From assembly GCA_902783435.1 (NCBI GenBank), contig CACZQV010000039.1:1-50002 (forward strand): 50,002 nt of DNA, given 5' to 3'. This stretch comes from an uncultured Erysipelotrichaceae bacterium (GTDB lineage Bacteria; Bacillota_I; Bacilli_A; RF39; UBA660). Under the pieces are notes generated by a model. It saw only the letters and a program-made list of their open reading frames with translations, was not told the DNA's origin and did not search any database. How positions within the stretch are numbered: the stretch's first letter is position 1; each line of letters starts with the position of its first letter. The position numbers and the translations under genes are program-made. This document shows positions 16,913-25,382 of this stretch, in pieces.

Positions 16913-17404
16913 CTATTTATCAAATCTACCTTTTTTTAATATAATTAATTTATCATCTATATTTTTCACTCTATTAAGTATTTCATATATACTTTTTTTC
17001 TTTGAATTAAAACGTAAAGTATATTTCATAAAATCCCATGTTAGTTGTTCTTTACATCCATCTAATTCTTTTTTCTCTTTTCCGAAATTACTTAAGTATC
17101 TTTTTATTACTCTAAACAGCAAATAATATGTAGGATATTCTAAGAATATAATTAAATCTGCATTCTCAGCTCTTTCCTGTAAGGTTGTTTTATATATTCC
17201 TTCCATAATCCATTCATCATTATTCATTTTTTTTCGAATGATTCTATCTCTTTCTTTTTTATCTCTTTGAATCCATCCTTTTTTATAATTTATATTATCC
17301 AAGTTGATAATTGGTAATCCAAATATTTTAGCTAGTTTATTTGCTAAAGTTGTCTTACCTGAACCTGGACCTCCTAGTATTAAAATTTTACTAATTTTCT
17401 TCAT
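16913..17404 (-). CDS. Adenylate-kinase-like P-loop protein (topology modulation/FlaR type)
   Basis: This 163-aa P-loop NTPase has Walker A LGGPGSGKTTLA at residues 11-22. It then has NLDNINYKKGWI and EWIMEGIYKTT, DLIIFLEYPTYYLLFRVIKR and LIILKK, the order seen in proteins annotated as DNA topology modulation protein FlaR and relatives of adenylate and shikimate kinases. The topology name is historical; the fold suggests phosphoryl transfer to a small molecule. Within this operon a metabolite kinase is the simplest reading. The AGGTGAT site precedes ATG 17404, and 8 nt separate it from the adenosine deaminase-like gene. Confidence 0.7.
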   Translation of the reverse strand: MKKISKILILGGPGSGKTTLANKLAKIFGLPIINLDNINYKKGWIQRDKKERDRIIRKKMNNDEWIMEGIYKTTLQERAENADLIIFLEYPTYYLLFRVIKRYLSNFGKEKKELDGCKEQLTWDFMKYTLRFNSKKKSIYEILNRVKNIDDKLIILKKGRFDK

Positions 17405-17412
17405 ATTATCAC

Positions 17413-18369
17413 CTAATAATTTAAAGACTTAATTCTTATTTTATTTAGTTCTTCAGCATTCAAAACTTTGTTGTTATATAATTTTAAGTATTCATCTGAA
17501 AGAGTACTATTAAATATTAATAAATCATCTGTATTTATTGTAACATCTAATCCCATATCATACATAATCCTAATAGGATGTTCATTAAAGTTTTTGGCTC
17601 TTTTTAATACTACATTACTTGTTGGACATACATTAAATACTATACCTTTTTCTTTGGCATAATTCATATTTTCTTTTGAAGACACAATATTTATACCATG
17701 TTGAACTACATCTAAATCTAAATATTTTATTGTATCTTTAACATCATCTGCAGTGCCAAATTCTCCAACATGGGCTTTCAATTTCATACCCATATTTTTT
17801 CCATATTTATATATATCCTTAAATTTTGACAAATCATTATATGACTCATCTCCATAGATATCCATCCCAGAAAAAATTCCACTATCTATTAATTCAATGG
17901 TAAGTTTTTCAAACTGATTATTATAACTTTTCCTACTTAAACCTATATCATATCTTAAAGATATTTTATCCTTATACTTTTGTATCAGATTTTCTAGAAA
18001 AATAAATCCCTCTTCTGGATTATTGAAAAACTTAAAAAATCTAAAATCAATACTAGTTTCCAAAATTACTATTCCATCATTTATTGCCGAAATAATAGTA
18101 TTTTCTATTAAAAATTTAAATCCTTCTTCTGTTTTAGTAAATTGTGAAACATATTTTTTAGAAAATGCATCCATTTCTTCAATACTATTTATTTCTTCTA
18201 AATTAGGAATAATAACTCCTTGTTTTGTTAGTAATTTTCTGTCACATCCTAATGCAGAATGATTATGGAATTCAGCTTTAGAAATTTTTTTAATTAAACT
18301 AATATCATTTTTTTCTAAGGCCTCTATAAATATATTACTATTATTATCTATCGTTTTCATCACTATCAT
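17413..18369 (-). CDS. Adenosine deaminase family protein
   Basis: This 318-aa protein has the metal-dependent deaminase motifs in order: EFHNHSALG (zinc HxH, about 32-36), KLKAHVGEFG (zinc His and catalytic Glu, in place of HAGE), VVQHGIN, CPTSNVVL and VTINTDD (metal Asp). It probably removes an amino group from adenosine or a related purine/aminodeoxy compound. HNHSALG differs from the usual HxHLdG, and HVGE replaces HAGE, so the substrate may differ. It is slightly shorter than typical (about 330-350 aa). It lies 10 nt after the MBL hydrolase gene in the same operon. Confidence 0.8.
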   Translation of the reverse strand: MIVMKTIDNNSNIFIEALEKNDISLIKKISKAEFHNHSALGCDRKLLTKQGVIIPNLEEINSIEEMDAFSKKYVSQFTKTEEGFKFLIENTIISAINDGIVILETSIDFRFFKFFNNPEEGFIFLENLIQKYKDKISLRYDIGLSRKSYNNQFEKLTIELIDSGIFSGMDIYGDESYNDLSKFKDIYKYGKNMGMKLKAHVGEFGTADDVKDTIKYLDLDVVQHGINIVSSKENMNYAKEKGIVFNVCPTSNVVLKRAKNFNEHPIRIMYDMGLDVTINTDDLLIFNSTLSDEYLKLYNNKVLNAEELNKIRIKSLNY

Positions 18370-18379
18370 ATCTTTTCTA

Positions 18380-19027
18380 TTAAAAAATTCTAATTTGTAA
18401 TGGACTATTATGTAAACTGTTTTTATCTATAATATCTGAGTGTCCTGGAATAATAACATCATAATTATTCTTTATTTTTTCTTTTGTTTTTATATATTCC
18501 TCTGGATTTTGTGCATTACCATATTCATTACTATTTAAATAGTCATTTAATGATTTTATTGCATCTCCTGCAACTAATACTCTTCTTTCTCCTTCTTGAA
18601 ATTCTAAAGAAGAATGACCAACGGTATGTCCGTATGTTAATACTATCTTTATATTATTACTTATGTTCATTTCATCGTTAAATGTATAAACATCATATTC
18701 ATCTATAATTTTCAATAATGGTTTATATAGATCACTATCTTCATTGTTTTCTACTAAATTTTTTAATTCGTTTTCATTTATATAAATTTTTGAATCTTTA
18801 AACAAATCTAAATTACTACAATGATCAAAATGTAAGTGTGAAATAAATACTTTATCTATTTTTTTCTTTTTTAATAAATCTTTAATTACACTTCTTACTC
18901 CATAGCTTCCAGTATCGAATAGTATATTTTCATCACCATCTTTTAATAGAGTAATAGATGCATACCCAAAGGCACCTTTTTCAGGTTTTATATTTATTCC
19001 TTTTGTTATTTGTTCAAATTCAACCAT
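18380..19027 (-). CDS. Metallo-beta-lactamase fold hydrolase
   Basis: This 215-aa protein has the zinc motif SHLHFDHCSN (HxHxDH, about residues 63-68), a second ligand segment TYGHTVGHSS, then LVAGDAIKS and PGHSDII. The spacing resembles small lactonase/thioesterase-like members of the family (AiiA-type) rather than true beta-lactamases. It would hydrolyse an ester, thioester, lactone or phosphoester. GGGGGAA precedes the ATG by about 6 nt. It starts 3 nt after aroE ends. Confidence 0.82.
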   Translation of the reverse strand: MVEFEQITKGINIKPEKGAFGYASITLLKDGDENILFDTGSYGVRSVIKDLLKKKKIDKVFISHLHFDHCSNLDLFKDSKIYINENELKNLVENNEDSDLYKPLLKIIDEYDVYTFNDEMNISNNIKIVLTYGHTVGHSSLEFQEGERRVLVAGDAIKSLNDYLNSNEYGNAQNPEEYIKTKEKIKNNYDVIIPGHSDIIDKNSLHNSPLQIRIF

Positions 19028-19030
19028 GTA

Positions 19031-19894
19031 TTATTCCCCCACATTATATCCATTTTCTAATATTTCTTTTTTAGCATCTTCAATATCAATATCATCTGTT
19101 TTTATATCTGTCCATATTTCAAAAGCTAATAATATTTGATAAATCATCATATATAATCCAGAACAAGTTTTCGCACCATACTTTTCAGCATTAATTAAGA
19201 ATTTTGTTTTATATGGATTAAAAATCACATCGAAGAAATATTTACTAGATGCATTTTTTATATTTTTAAATATATCTTCTTCAATTAACTCTTCATCTAT
19301 CTTTGGATGCATTCCAACAGGAGTTGCATTTATTATGATATCTGCTTTATTTATTTGTTCAATATAATTATGTCTTGATAATTCATAGATAGGTATATCT
19401 TTAGATATGCATTCTATCATACTTTCAGCTTCTTCTTTGTACCTATTCATTACTGTAATGTTTTTTGTTTTTTTATAAGCTTCGTAACAAATTGGTCTTG
19501 CTGCTCCACCTGCTCCTATTATCAAAATTTTTGTATTTTCACTTATCTTACAAAGTTTATTTTCAATAGATTTTATGGCTGCAATTCCATCTGTATTATA
19601 TCCTATATACCCATTTTTACTAAATTTTATTGTGTTAACGGATTTAATTGCTTTAGCCGAATCGTCAATTTCATTCATGCATTTAGCAATATCTATTTTA
19701 TATGGGATAGTAACATTAATACCACAAAATCCAAGCAAATTTAATGAATTTAATACATCTTCTAATTGTTCTTTTTTATCTACTCTTATTTTTAAATGTT
19801 CATACTCAATTTTTTTCTTTTTACTAATATATTTGAACATGCTTGGTGAGACACTATGTTCAACTGGGTTTCCTATTAACGCAGAATAAATCAT
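19031..19894 (-). CDS. aroE: Shikimate dehydrogenase family enzyme
   Basis: This 287-aa enzyme has every AroE landmark: NPVEHSVSPSMF (substrate-binding serines), INVTIPYKID (catalytic Lys), VNTIKF, GYNTDGIAAI (catalytic Asp), GAGGAARPI (dinucleotide-binding loop), INATPVGMHP and GLYMMIYQ. AroE reduces 3-dehydroshikimate to shikimate with NADPH. No other shikimate pathway gene is nearby, so a specialised quinate/shikimate-like role in this operon is as likely as the housekeeping one. Its ATG overlaps the stop of the HprK-like gene (ATGA), with GGAGGTGTGAG upstream, so the two are translationally coupled. Confidence 0.88.
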   Translation of the reverse strand: MIYSALIGNPVEHSVSPSMFKYISKKKKIEYEHLKIRVDKKEQLEDVLNSLNLLGFCGINVTIPYKIDIAKCMNEIDDSAKAIKSVNTIKFSKNGYIGYNTDGIAAIKSIENKLCKISENTKILIIGAGGAARPICYEAYKKTKNITVMNRYKEEAESMIECISKDIPIYELSRHNYIEQINKADIIINATPVGMHPKIDEELIEEDIFKNIKNASSKYFFDVIFNPYKTKFLINAEKYGAKTCSGLYMMIYQILLAFEIWTDIKTDDIDIEDAKKEILENGYNVGE

Positions 19895-20841
19895 CTCACA
19901 CCTCCATTAATTATATATTTAGAGACATCTTCTATACTTCCACTTAAATATTCTATCTTTTTATTATTAAATAAATAATTTATTAATTTAGCTCTTTCAT
20001 CATAAAATTTTCTAGTATCCAATGATGGTATATAATTAATTATATTATTATCTTTAATCATTGTCGTACATGTATTTCTTATATATCTAGAAAAGTTTTC
20101 ATTTAAATATAATATATTTGCTAAAGAATTAGCCTCTTTACAAAAGAAATCTTTTTCCTGATCTATATGTACTATATAAATACTATCTATATCAACTTCA
20201 TCTTTTTGAACTTGTATTCCTAAATCTTTTGGAAAAACTTTCTTTTTAAATGTCCATGTATCAATTTTCTTATCATTATCTTGTAAATCAAACTTTTTTA
20301 AAAGATCTGGAATATTTCTTTTTATAGATTCATATCTTAAAAATATGTATTTGGTTCCACCTAGCAATTTTAAATTATTTAATTGATTATAATCTATTAC
20401 ACAAAGATCATTACCAATTAATTTAGCATTATATTTTCTACATAATTCTATTGCTAATGTTGTCTTTCCTGAACCTTCTTTTCCTAAAATTAATATTCCT
20501 TTTCCATTAATACTGACACCAGCACAATGGCAAGTTAAACTTTTATTTTTTCTCCTATTTACTTCAAGTAATGGATATGCCATAAATAGTATTGTTAGTC
20601 CATCTGACATTTCTTTTATTGGATATTTAATTATAGTTTTATTTTCTTTATATTGTAGAATTCTTTCATCACTATTCATATATTCTACTATATATTTTGA
20701 TTTTTCATTATTATTACATCTTTCAATAGTTATTTCAGGAAAATCTATAAAATCTATCTTATCTTTAAACATTTCATATAAATCAATATCTGAATCTATT
20801 TCTACAAATGAACCACAAGATTTCATTAGCATTTTATACAT
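19891..20841 (-). CDS. HPr kinase-like P-loop protein
   Basis: This 316-aa protein has an N-terminal part of about 110 residues without a recognised domain. A nucleotide-binding core like that of HPr kinase/PEP carboxykinase follows: CHCAGVSINGKGILILGKEG, then SGKTTLAIEL (Walker A GKEGSGKT), then KLIGNDLCVID. Such HprK-like proteins occur in peptide natural-product clusters as well as in sugar regulation. The HPr-specific tail of true HprK is not evident. It may phosphorylate a small molecule or peptide. I chose ATG 20841, 8 nt after GGAGG (20850-20854); the ATG at 20856 contains that site and is unlikely. Confidence 0.65.
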   Translation of the reverse strand: MYKMLMKSCGSFVEIDSDIDLYEMFKDKIDFIDFPEITIERCNNNEKSKYIVEYMNSDERILQYKENKTIIKYPIKEMSDGLTILFMAYPLLEVNRRKNKSLTCHCAGVSINGKGILILGKEGSGKTTLAIELCRKYNAKLIGNDLCVIDYNQLNNLKLLGGTKYIFLRYESIKRNIPDLLKKFDLQDNDKKIDTWTFKKKVFPKDLGIQVQKDEVDIDSIYIVHIDQEKDFFCKEANSLANILYLNENFSRYIRNTCTTMIKDNNIINYIPSLDTRKFYDERAKLINYLFNNKKIEYLSGSIEDVSKYIINGGVR

Positions 20842-20855
20842 ATAAAATTCCTCCA

Positions 20856-22055
20856 TTAAAATAGATTTCTATGTTTTAATATTTCTACAGTGTAATCAAC
20901 ATTTAGTTCTCTATCTATTACATTCTTTATTTCTTCTTCATTATAATCTGTATCTACACTTATATAAATTAAATATGGTGGAACTAAAGAGTATTTGTTT
21001 CTTGTAAGCATTACTATTTGATTTTTTAATCCTAATTCATTATATATTGCTTTTGAAAGTCTATTGCTTAAAAATCCTAGTACTCTTCCTGTATGGTATC
21101 TTGGATTTTTTCCTGCAGGAGCTTCCATTGAATTAGGTCTAAAAGTGGATATAATTCCTAATGATGAATTTCCTCTTCCTACTAATCCTTCTTCTCCACA
21201 TTCTGCACTAGTTCCTAGTGCTAACATATATAATGTTCCTCTTTTATCATTATCATATTTAGCATTTACACTTACTTTAACATTATAATCAGTGTCCTTA
21301 CATATTTTAATAGCTTCTTCTTGTAGTAGTTTTTCGTATTTTTCTACTACTTCATAATACTCTTCTCTAGAATTAATTTCTGTAGAAATTACAGGCATAC
21401 AGACAATTATATCTATATCCTTTTTTATTCTAGAAACCATTACCTTTATGTCTTGTCCTATTTCATTATATTTAGGAACTGGATAGCCCTTTTCATTTGG
21501 TTCCCAAAAAAAGTTTTCAATTCCAATTGCAAGTCTTTCACATGTTGTATAAGGACAATATGATACAACTACAGATGTATCATTTGCAAATACTTCTTTA
21601 GCATCTGGAACATCTTCTACAGTTCTTGGTGAAAACCAATATGGAACACGAGTATGTTGTGTTGTATTAACTACTATATCTAAATCTTGTTCTACATCAA
21701 GATGTGGTAATACTGTACCCACATATTCTTTAATTGTTTCTTCCATTATTTGATTTATATTAATTTCTTCACCATTACATGTATTACTCATTCTACCATT
21801 TACAACTACTTTTATTGGTTTAATTCTTGTCACACTACCGAAAGAATTAGTATTCCATCCTGCTCCTATATATAGTTTATCTATATTGTGGTGTAATACA
21901 GCTCCAAATTTTTCTAAACAATACTTTGAATATACTCTTGAAATTTCTTCTGCTAAAGCATCAGCAAGAGTATCTGGATGACCTACACCTTTTCTTTCAA
22001 CTATTTCAAATTCTTTTTCTTCTGGATTAACATATTGCTTATTAATTGTTAACAT
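20856..22055 (-). CDS. mat: Archaeal-type methionine adenosyltransferase
   Basis: This 399-aa enzyme makes S-adenosylmethionine from methionine and ATP. It belongs to the archaeal MAT family, not bacterial MetK. It starts with FEIVERKGVGHPDTLADALA and has HHNIDKLYIGAGWN, the VGRGNSSLGIISTFRPNSME segment followed by APAGKNPRYHTGR, and ends at the normal archaeal length. Bacteria that carry this family often do so next to SAM-using biosynthetic genes. Here it lies between a glycosyltransferase and an HprK-like gene, two genes downstream of a radical SAM enzyme it could feed. It starts 1 nt after the GT2 gene stops, with GGAGC upstream. Confidence 0.92.
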   Translation of the reverse strand: MLTINKQYVNPEEKEFEIVERKGVGHPDTLADALAEEISRVYSKYCLEKFGAVLHHNIDKLYIGAGWNTNSFGSVTRIKPIKVVVNGRMSNTCNGEEININQIMEETIKEYVGTVLPHLDVEQDLDIVVNTTQHTRVPYWFSPRTVEDVPDAKEVFANDTSVVVSYCPYTTCERLAIGIENFFWEPNEKGYPVPKYNEIGQDIKVMVSRIKKDIDIIVCMPVISTEINSREEYYEVVEKYEKLLQEEAIKICKDTDYNVKVSVNAKYDNDKRGTLYMLALGTSAECGEEGLVGRGNSSLGIISTFRPNSMEAPAGKNPRYHTGRVLGFLSNRLSKAIYNELGLKNQIVMLTRNKYSLVPPYLIYISVDTDYNEEEIKNVIDRELNVDYTVEILKHRNLF

Positions 22056-22056
22056 A

Positions 22057-23163
22057 TTATACTTGCTCCTTTTTCAATATCTGTTTTCTTAAATTTTTAG
22101 ACACATTAGTTATTATTTTTTCAGCATCTATTGCACTTATTTTTTGTGCTCTATTCCAATATGAAACTGCTCTTATTATGAAAATATCTACAAAACTTTC
22201 AAAATCAGTATCCTTCATATTCTTATCTTCTATTATTCTATTTATTAGATTGTACATTATATTTTCCCATTCTTTATCATTTACTGTTTTACCACCAGTA
22301 TATCCAAGACTATTTATAAAATGATTATTATTGCTTTTTAATTTTTCATATGAAGTTTTTAATAATTCATTAGCTTTCTTCTTATGGACAAATTTTCTAC
22401 TTCTTATTAAGTTTATATTTTGAGAATTATTTTCCTCTTTTTTATCAGTTAAAATAGTATTTTTTTGACTTCTTATTGTATAAACTGCTCCATTAAGTAC
22501 TTGTCCAAACATATTATACATTTTACCAAAACTAGGTTTATGAATTTTCTTATCCAATTCTATTGAAGTAACATTAAAATTACCATAAACTGCATTAAGT
22601 GTCATATATATATCTATTCCATATTTTTTAATAGCATCATTATATGGTTGCTTAATTATATAATCTATATATTTTTTATCAAATGCAAAATCTCCTCCTA
22701 TAGGTTGTCTTATCGTCTTACCTGTTAATGCATATAATATGGGATAAGCAAATTGATTTGTTGTACTTCCTTCAAACCTACTTCTTTTGTATGAAGGTAC
22801 CACATAATTGAAATTTTCATTTATTAGTTTATCTAAAAATGCATGTATCCAATTAGCATTCATTGATATTACATCAGCATCTAATGTAATTGCATAATCA
22901 ATATTGTTTTCTTTACAAAATCTAAAAAAATTAATTAGATTTATTCCTTTACCAATTTCATCAGATCTAATATAGATCTTTTTAGATTTGGTTTTTAAAC
23001 TTTGAAATATTTTACCTGTATCATCTGTACTGTTATCACAATTAACAATATAAGTCTCATATGTTGAATCATAACATTGTAATCCTTTATCTATTTTTTT
23101 TACGGTTGTTTCAATAATATCTGATTCATTATACGTAGGTACACATACAGCTATTTTTTTCAT
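22057..23163 (-). CDS. Family 2 glycosyltransferase
   Basis: This 368-aa GT-A enzyme begins MKKIAVCVPTYNESDIIETT. It has NCDNSTDDTG and the metal-binding YAITLDADVISM (DxD, about residue 98). It then has PIGGDFAF with an acidic acceptor-site region, and YGIDIYMTL. The arrangement recalls glucosyl-3-phosphoglycerate synthase-type GT2 enzymes that work on soluble acceptors; no membrane segment is seen. It transfers a sugar from a nucleotide donor to an unknown acceptor. I chose ATG 23163, 8 nt after AGGGGTG; a GTG at 23172 is in frame. The gene follows the radical SAM gene closely. Confidence 0.82.
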   Translation of the reverse strand: MKKIAVCVPTYNESDIIETTVKKIDKGLQCYDSTYETYIVNCDNSTDDTGKIFQSLKTKSKKIYIRSDEIGKGINLINFFRFCKENNIDYAITLDADVISMNANWIHAFLDKLINENFNYVVPSYKRSRFEGSTTNQFAYPILYALTGKTIRQPIGGDFAFDKKYIDYIIKQPYNDAIKKYGIDIYMTLNAVYGNFNVTSIELDKKIHKPSFGKMYNMFGQVLNGAVYTIRSQKNTILTDKKEENNSQNINLIRSRKFVHKKKANELLKTSYEKLKSNNNHFINSLGYTGGKTVNDKEWENIMYNLINRIIEDKNMKDTDFESFVDIFIIRAVSYWNRAQKISAIDAEKIITNVSKNLRKQILKKEQV

Positions 23164-23176
23164 ATAATTCACACCC

Positions 23177-24220
23177 CTATATTTTCGAATTACTTATTTT
23201 ATCTTCTTGCAACTCTCTAGTTTCAATATGACAGCATCTATTACATATTGGGAAAATTTTTCCTTCTTTTAAATTCTCACCTATATCATTTAATAGTTTA
23301 TCTGACGCTAGATCTTTCATTGTTTTATTTTCTATGTTTCCAATTATTAAATCTATATATTGGCAAAGTGATATTTCTCCGTTTGCCCTTAATCTAATAG
23401 AATCAAATACATGTTGACAGTATCCATTTTGAAATACCTGGTCACAATTATCACTATACCATTTCTTTATTTCATCATTTGTCATTTTAGGATAAATTTG
23501 TAAATCAATTTTTTCTTCTTTACATTTTGATTTAGCATAGTCTAACATATTTATTACACTCTTATAATCTATATTGCATGTGCTTGGAAATCCATCAATT
23601 ATATAATCATCTATTCCATAAAATTCTTTTAAACATTCTTTATGTTTGTTTTTGACAGATTCTGGATGCCACATATAATGTTGTATTCTTAATTGAGTCA
23701 AATTTTCTTTTGCTGTGTTTATAATGAAATCTATGGAATTAATAACCTCATTTGATACTACTGTTGTTAATCTTATTTCAGGCATATCAGTCATATTTAT
23801 TTTTTTATATTTATTCAACTTTTGTATTCCTTCTATTGTTCTTTTTAAACTTCCTTGTACTCCAGTAATATTATCATGTTCTTCATATGTTCCATGAATA
23901 GATATTGCAATAAAACTAACAACATTTGACTCTACTATATATTTTGCAATTGAATCCGTCATTAAAGTCGCATTTGTAAGAATTTTAAGATCTAAATTTT
24001 CTTCTTTACAAATATCAATTACTAATTTGAAATTTTTACTTAACAAAGGTTCTCTTGAAGTTAGTACTACAGTTTTTCCACCAATTGCCTTAAAATCATA
24101 AATTATTTGTGCTACTTTTTCATCGCTTAAATCATTGTGCTTCCATTCTTTTGACCAACACATGTCACATTTTAAATTACACCTATCTGTAATTTCGAAC
24201 CTTAATATTTTGTTTTCCAT
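23177..24220 (-). CDS. Radical SAM enzyme with SPASM-like C-terminus
   Basis: This 347-aa protein begins with an iron-sulphur site, FEITDRCNLKCDMCWSKEW (CxxxCxxC, residues about 14-21), then GGKTVVLTSREPLL in place of the common GGEP. Its C-terminal part carries further cysteines: NGYCQHVFDS, GEISLCQYIDLIIGNI and CNRCCH, like a SPASM domain binding an auxiliary cluster. SPASM enzymes modify peptides or small molecules by radical chemistry. No precursor peptide gene is evident. ATG 24220 follows AAGGTGA by 5 nt. The gene overlaps the end of the PHP gene by 38 nt. Confidence 0.85.
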   Translation of the reverse strand: MENKILRFEITDRCNLKCDMCWSKEWKHNDLSDEKVAQIIYDFKAIGGKTVVLTSREPLLSKNFKLVIDICKEENLDLKILTNATLMTDSIAKYIVESNVVSFIAISIHGTYEEHDNITGVQGSLKRTIEGIQKLNKYKKINMTDMPEIRLTTVVSNEVINSIDFIINTAKENLTQLRIQHYMWHPESVKNKHKECLKEFYGIDDYIIDGFPSTCNIDYKSVINMLDYAKSKCKEEKIDLQIYPKMTNDEIKKWYSDNCDQVFQNGYCQHVFDSIRLRANGEISLCQYIDLIIGNIENKTMKDLASDKLLNDIGENLKEGKIFPICNRCCHIETRELQEDKISNSKI

Positions 24221-25112
24221 TTTGCTCACCTTCTACATTATAATCTTTTGCTGTCTGAATCCAATCTCCTATCATATCAGGTTGAATGAATAAATCTCCT
24301 CTTCCTATTCCTATTTTAATGTGCTTGCCACTATGACAATCACTCCCCCCTGATATCAGTAAATTGTTTTCTCTTGCAAATTTACTCATTTCATTTCTTT
24401 GTTCGGCTGTAAATTTAGAATAAAAACATTCTATTCCATCCACGTGAATAGTTTTTAATAATCCGTTTAGTATTTCTTCAGCATGGTCTTTATATTCAAA
24501 TATGTGTGGGATAAAGATTTTTCCCCCTGATTCTTTTATTAATGCTTCTACTTCTCCTGGAGTTGGAAAAAACTGTCCCATGTTACAAAAGAATATACTA
24601 TTAGGATTTGACATATATTTTCTATAAAATATTGAAGGATTATTATAATCCTCTGCTGTTTCAAAGTATTTAACATTTTCTGGATAATATCTTAGGCACT
24701 TATATAAATATGAACTTAAATGCTCATTATTATCTTTTTGATACATATTTAATGCGAGTTTAACCCCGTTTTCATTACATTGTTTTATAAACATTTCTTC
24801 CTCAAAGCGTTTTAACTCTTCTGGTGAATACTTATACATTTCTTTTAATCCTATTTTTAGTAATTCTGGATTATAATCATATCCTAATAATTCTATAGGT
24901 ATATGATTATAAAAAGTACTAAACTCACAACCACAAATAATTTTTCCTTCAAATACTCTATTAGTCATGTTTTTTAAATACTCATATGCATCACAAGTAT
25001 TATGGTCTACAATTGAAATTGTTGTGCATCCAGTTTTTTGAGCTATTTTTAAGATCTCATCTACACTGTATAAACCATCTGAAAAATTTGAATGTATATG
25101 TAAATCTATCAT
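24183..25112 (-). CDS. PHP-domain phosphoesterase
   Basis: This 309-aa protein starts MIDLHIHSNFSDG (metal ligands HxH), then SIVDHNTCDAYEY, CGCEFSTF, FIPHIFEY and SGGSDCHSGKH, the full PHP motif set for a trinuclear metal site. PHP enzymes of this size (histidinol-phosphatase, 3',5'-nucleoside bisphosphate phosphatase types) hydrolyse phosphomonoesters. It is the first gene of the ten-gene operon and lies 50 nt after the leader terminator at 25163-25210. Two ATGs, 25115 and 25112, follow GGGGGG; the second has better spacing. Confidence 0.82.
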   Translation of the reverse strand: MIDLHIHSNFSDGLYSVDEILKIAQKTGCTTISIVDHNTCDAYEYLKNMTNRVFEGKIICGCEFSTFYNHIPIELLGYDYNPELLKIGLKEMYKYSPEELKRFEEEMFIKQCNENGVKLALNMYQKDNNEHLSSYLYKCLRYYPENVKYFETAEDYNNPSIFYRKYMSNPNSIFFCNMGQFFPTPGEVEALIKESGGKIFIPHIFEYKDHAEEILNGLLKTIHVDGIECFYSKFTAEQRNEMSKFARENNLLISGGSDCHSGKHIKIGIGRGDLFIQPDMIGDWIQTAKDYNVEGEQNGKQNIKVRNYR

Positions 25113-25162
25113 CATTATCCCCCCTATTCATAGACATATTTTATCATGAATTTTCCTCAAAT

Positions 25163-25210
25163 ATAAAGAAAAGACGTCAAAAACTCTAATTAGAGATTTT
25201 CAACGTCTTT
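25163..25210 (-). terminator. Intrinsic terminator in the operon leader
   Basis: AAAGACGT (25170-25177) and ACGTCTTT (25203-25210) close a stem that includes the inner hairpin CTCT-AATT-AGAG, with TTTTCTTT following on the minus strand. It overlaps the end of the 35-codon ORF. Confidence 0.8.
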
Positions 25211-25297
25211 AGACAACAAAAATACATCTTTTTTTACTGTTTTAAAAAGATAATAAATATATATATAAGCAAATGTAATAAGTAAGCATTTGATCAT
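25190..25297 (-). CDS. 35-aa leader or toxin-like small peptide
   Basis: ATG 25297 is 6 nt from GAGGTGG (25304-25310) and downstream of a consensus promoter. The peptide starts MIKCLLITFAYIYIYYLFKT, with a hydrophobic stretch of about 17 residues, then a charged tail ending DVENL. Four Tyr and three Ile codons cluster at positions 11-16. The stop codon is inside the terminator hairpin, 78 nt before the PHP start. This is the layout of an attenuator leader peptide. It also looks like a type I toxin (short, one membrane helix, charged end), but no antisense promoter is evident. Confidence 0.55.
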   Translation of the reverse strand: MIKCLLITFAYIYIYYLFKTVKKDVFLLSKDVENL

Positions 25298-25324
25298 ATA
25301 ATACCACCTCTTTAATCGCGTTAT

Positions 25325-25353
25325 ATTATATAATATTTTTATTAATTTGTCAA
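25325..25353 (-). promoter_or_regulatory. Consensus sigma-A promoter of the leader
   Basis: Minus-strand TTGACA (25348-25353), 17-nt spacer, TATAAT (25325-25330): a full match to the consensus, among the best in the window. A weaker extended -10 (TGATAAAAT, around 25138-25146) lies nearer the PHP gene. Confidence 0.85.
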
Positions 25354-25382
25354 TGTCTTAACATCTTTGAGAAATGCTTTTT

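Noticed and set aside
18380..19027. True beta-lactamase
   Set aside because: Size, motifs and lack of a signal peptide fit a general MBL-fold hydrolase.
15175..25112. RiPP (modified peptide) cluster with a short precursor gene
   Set aside because: A SPASM-like radical SAM enzyme and an HprK-like protein suggest this, but no convincing precursor peptide or peptide exporter was found. The 35-aa leader ORF lacks a typical core.
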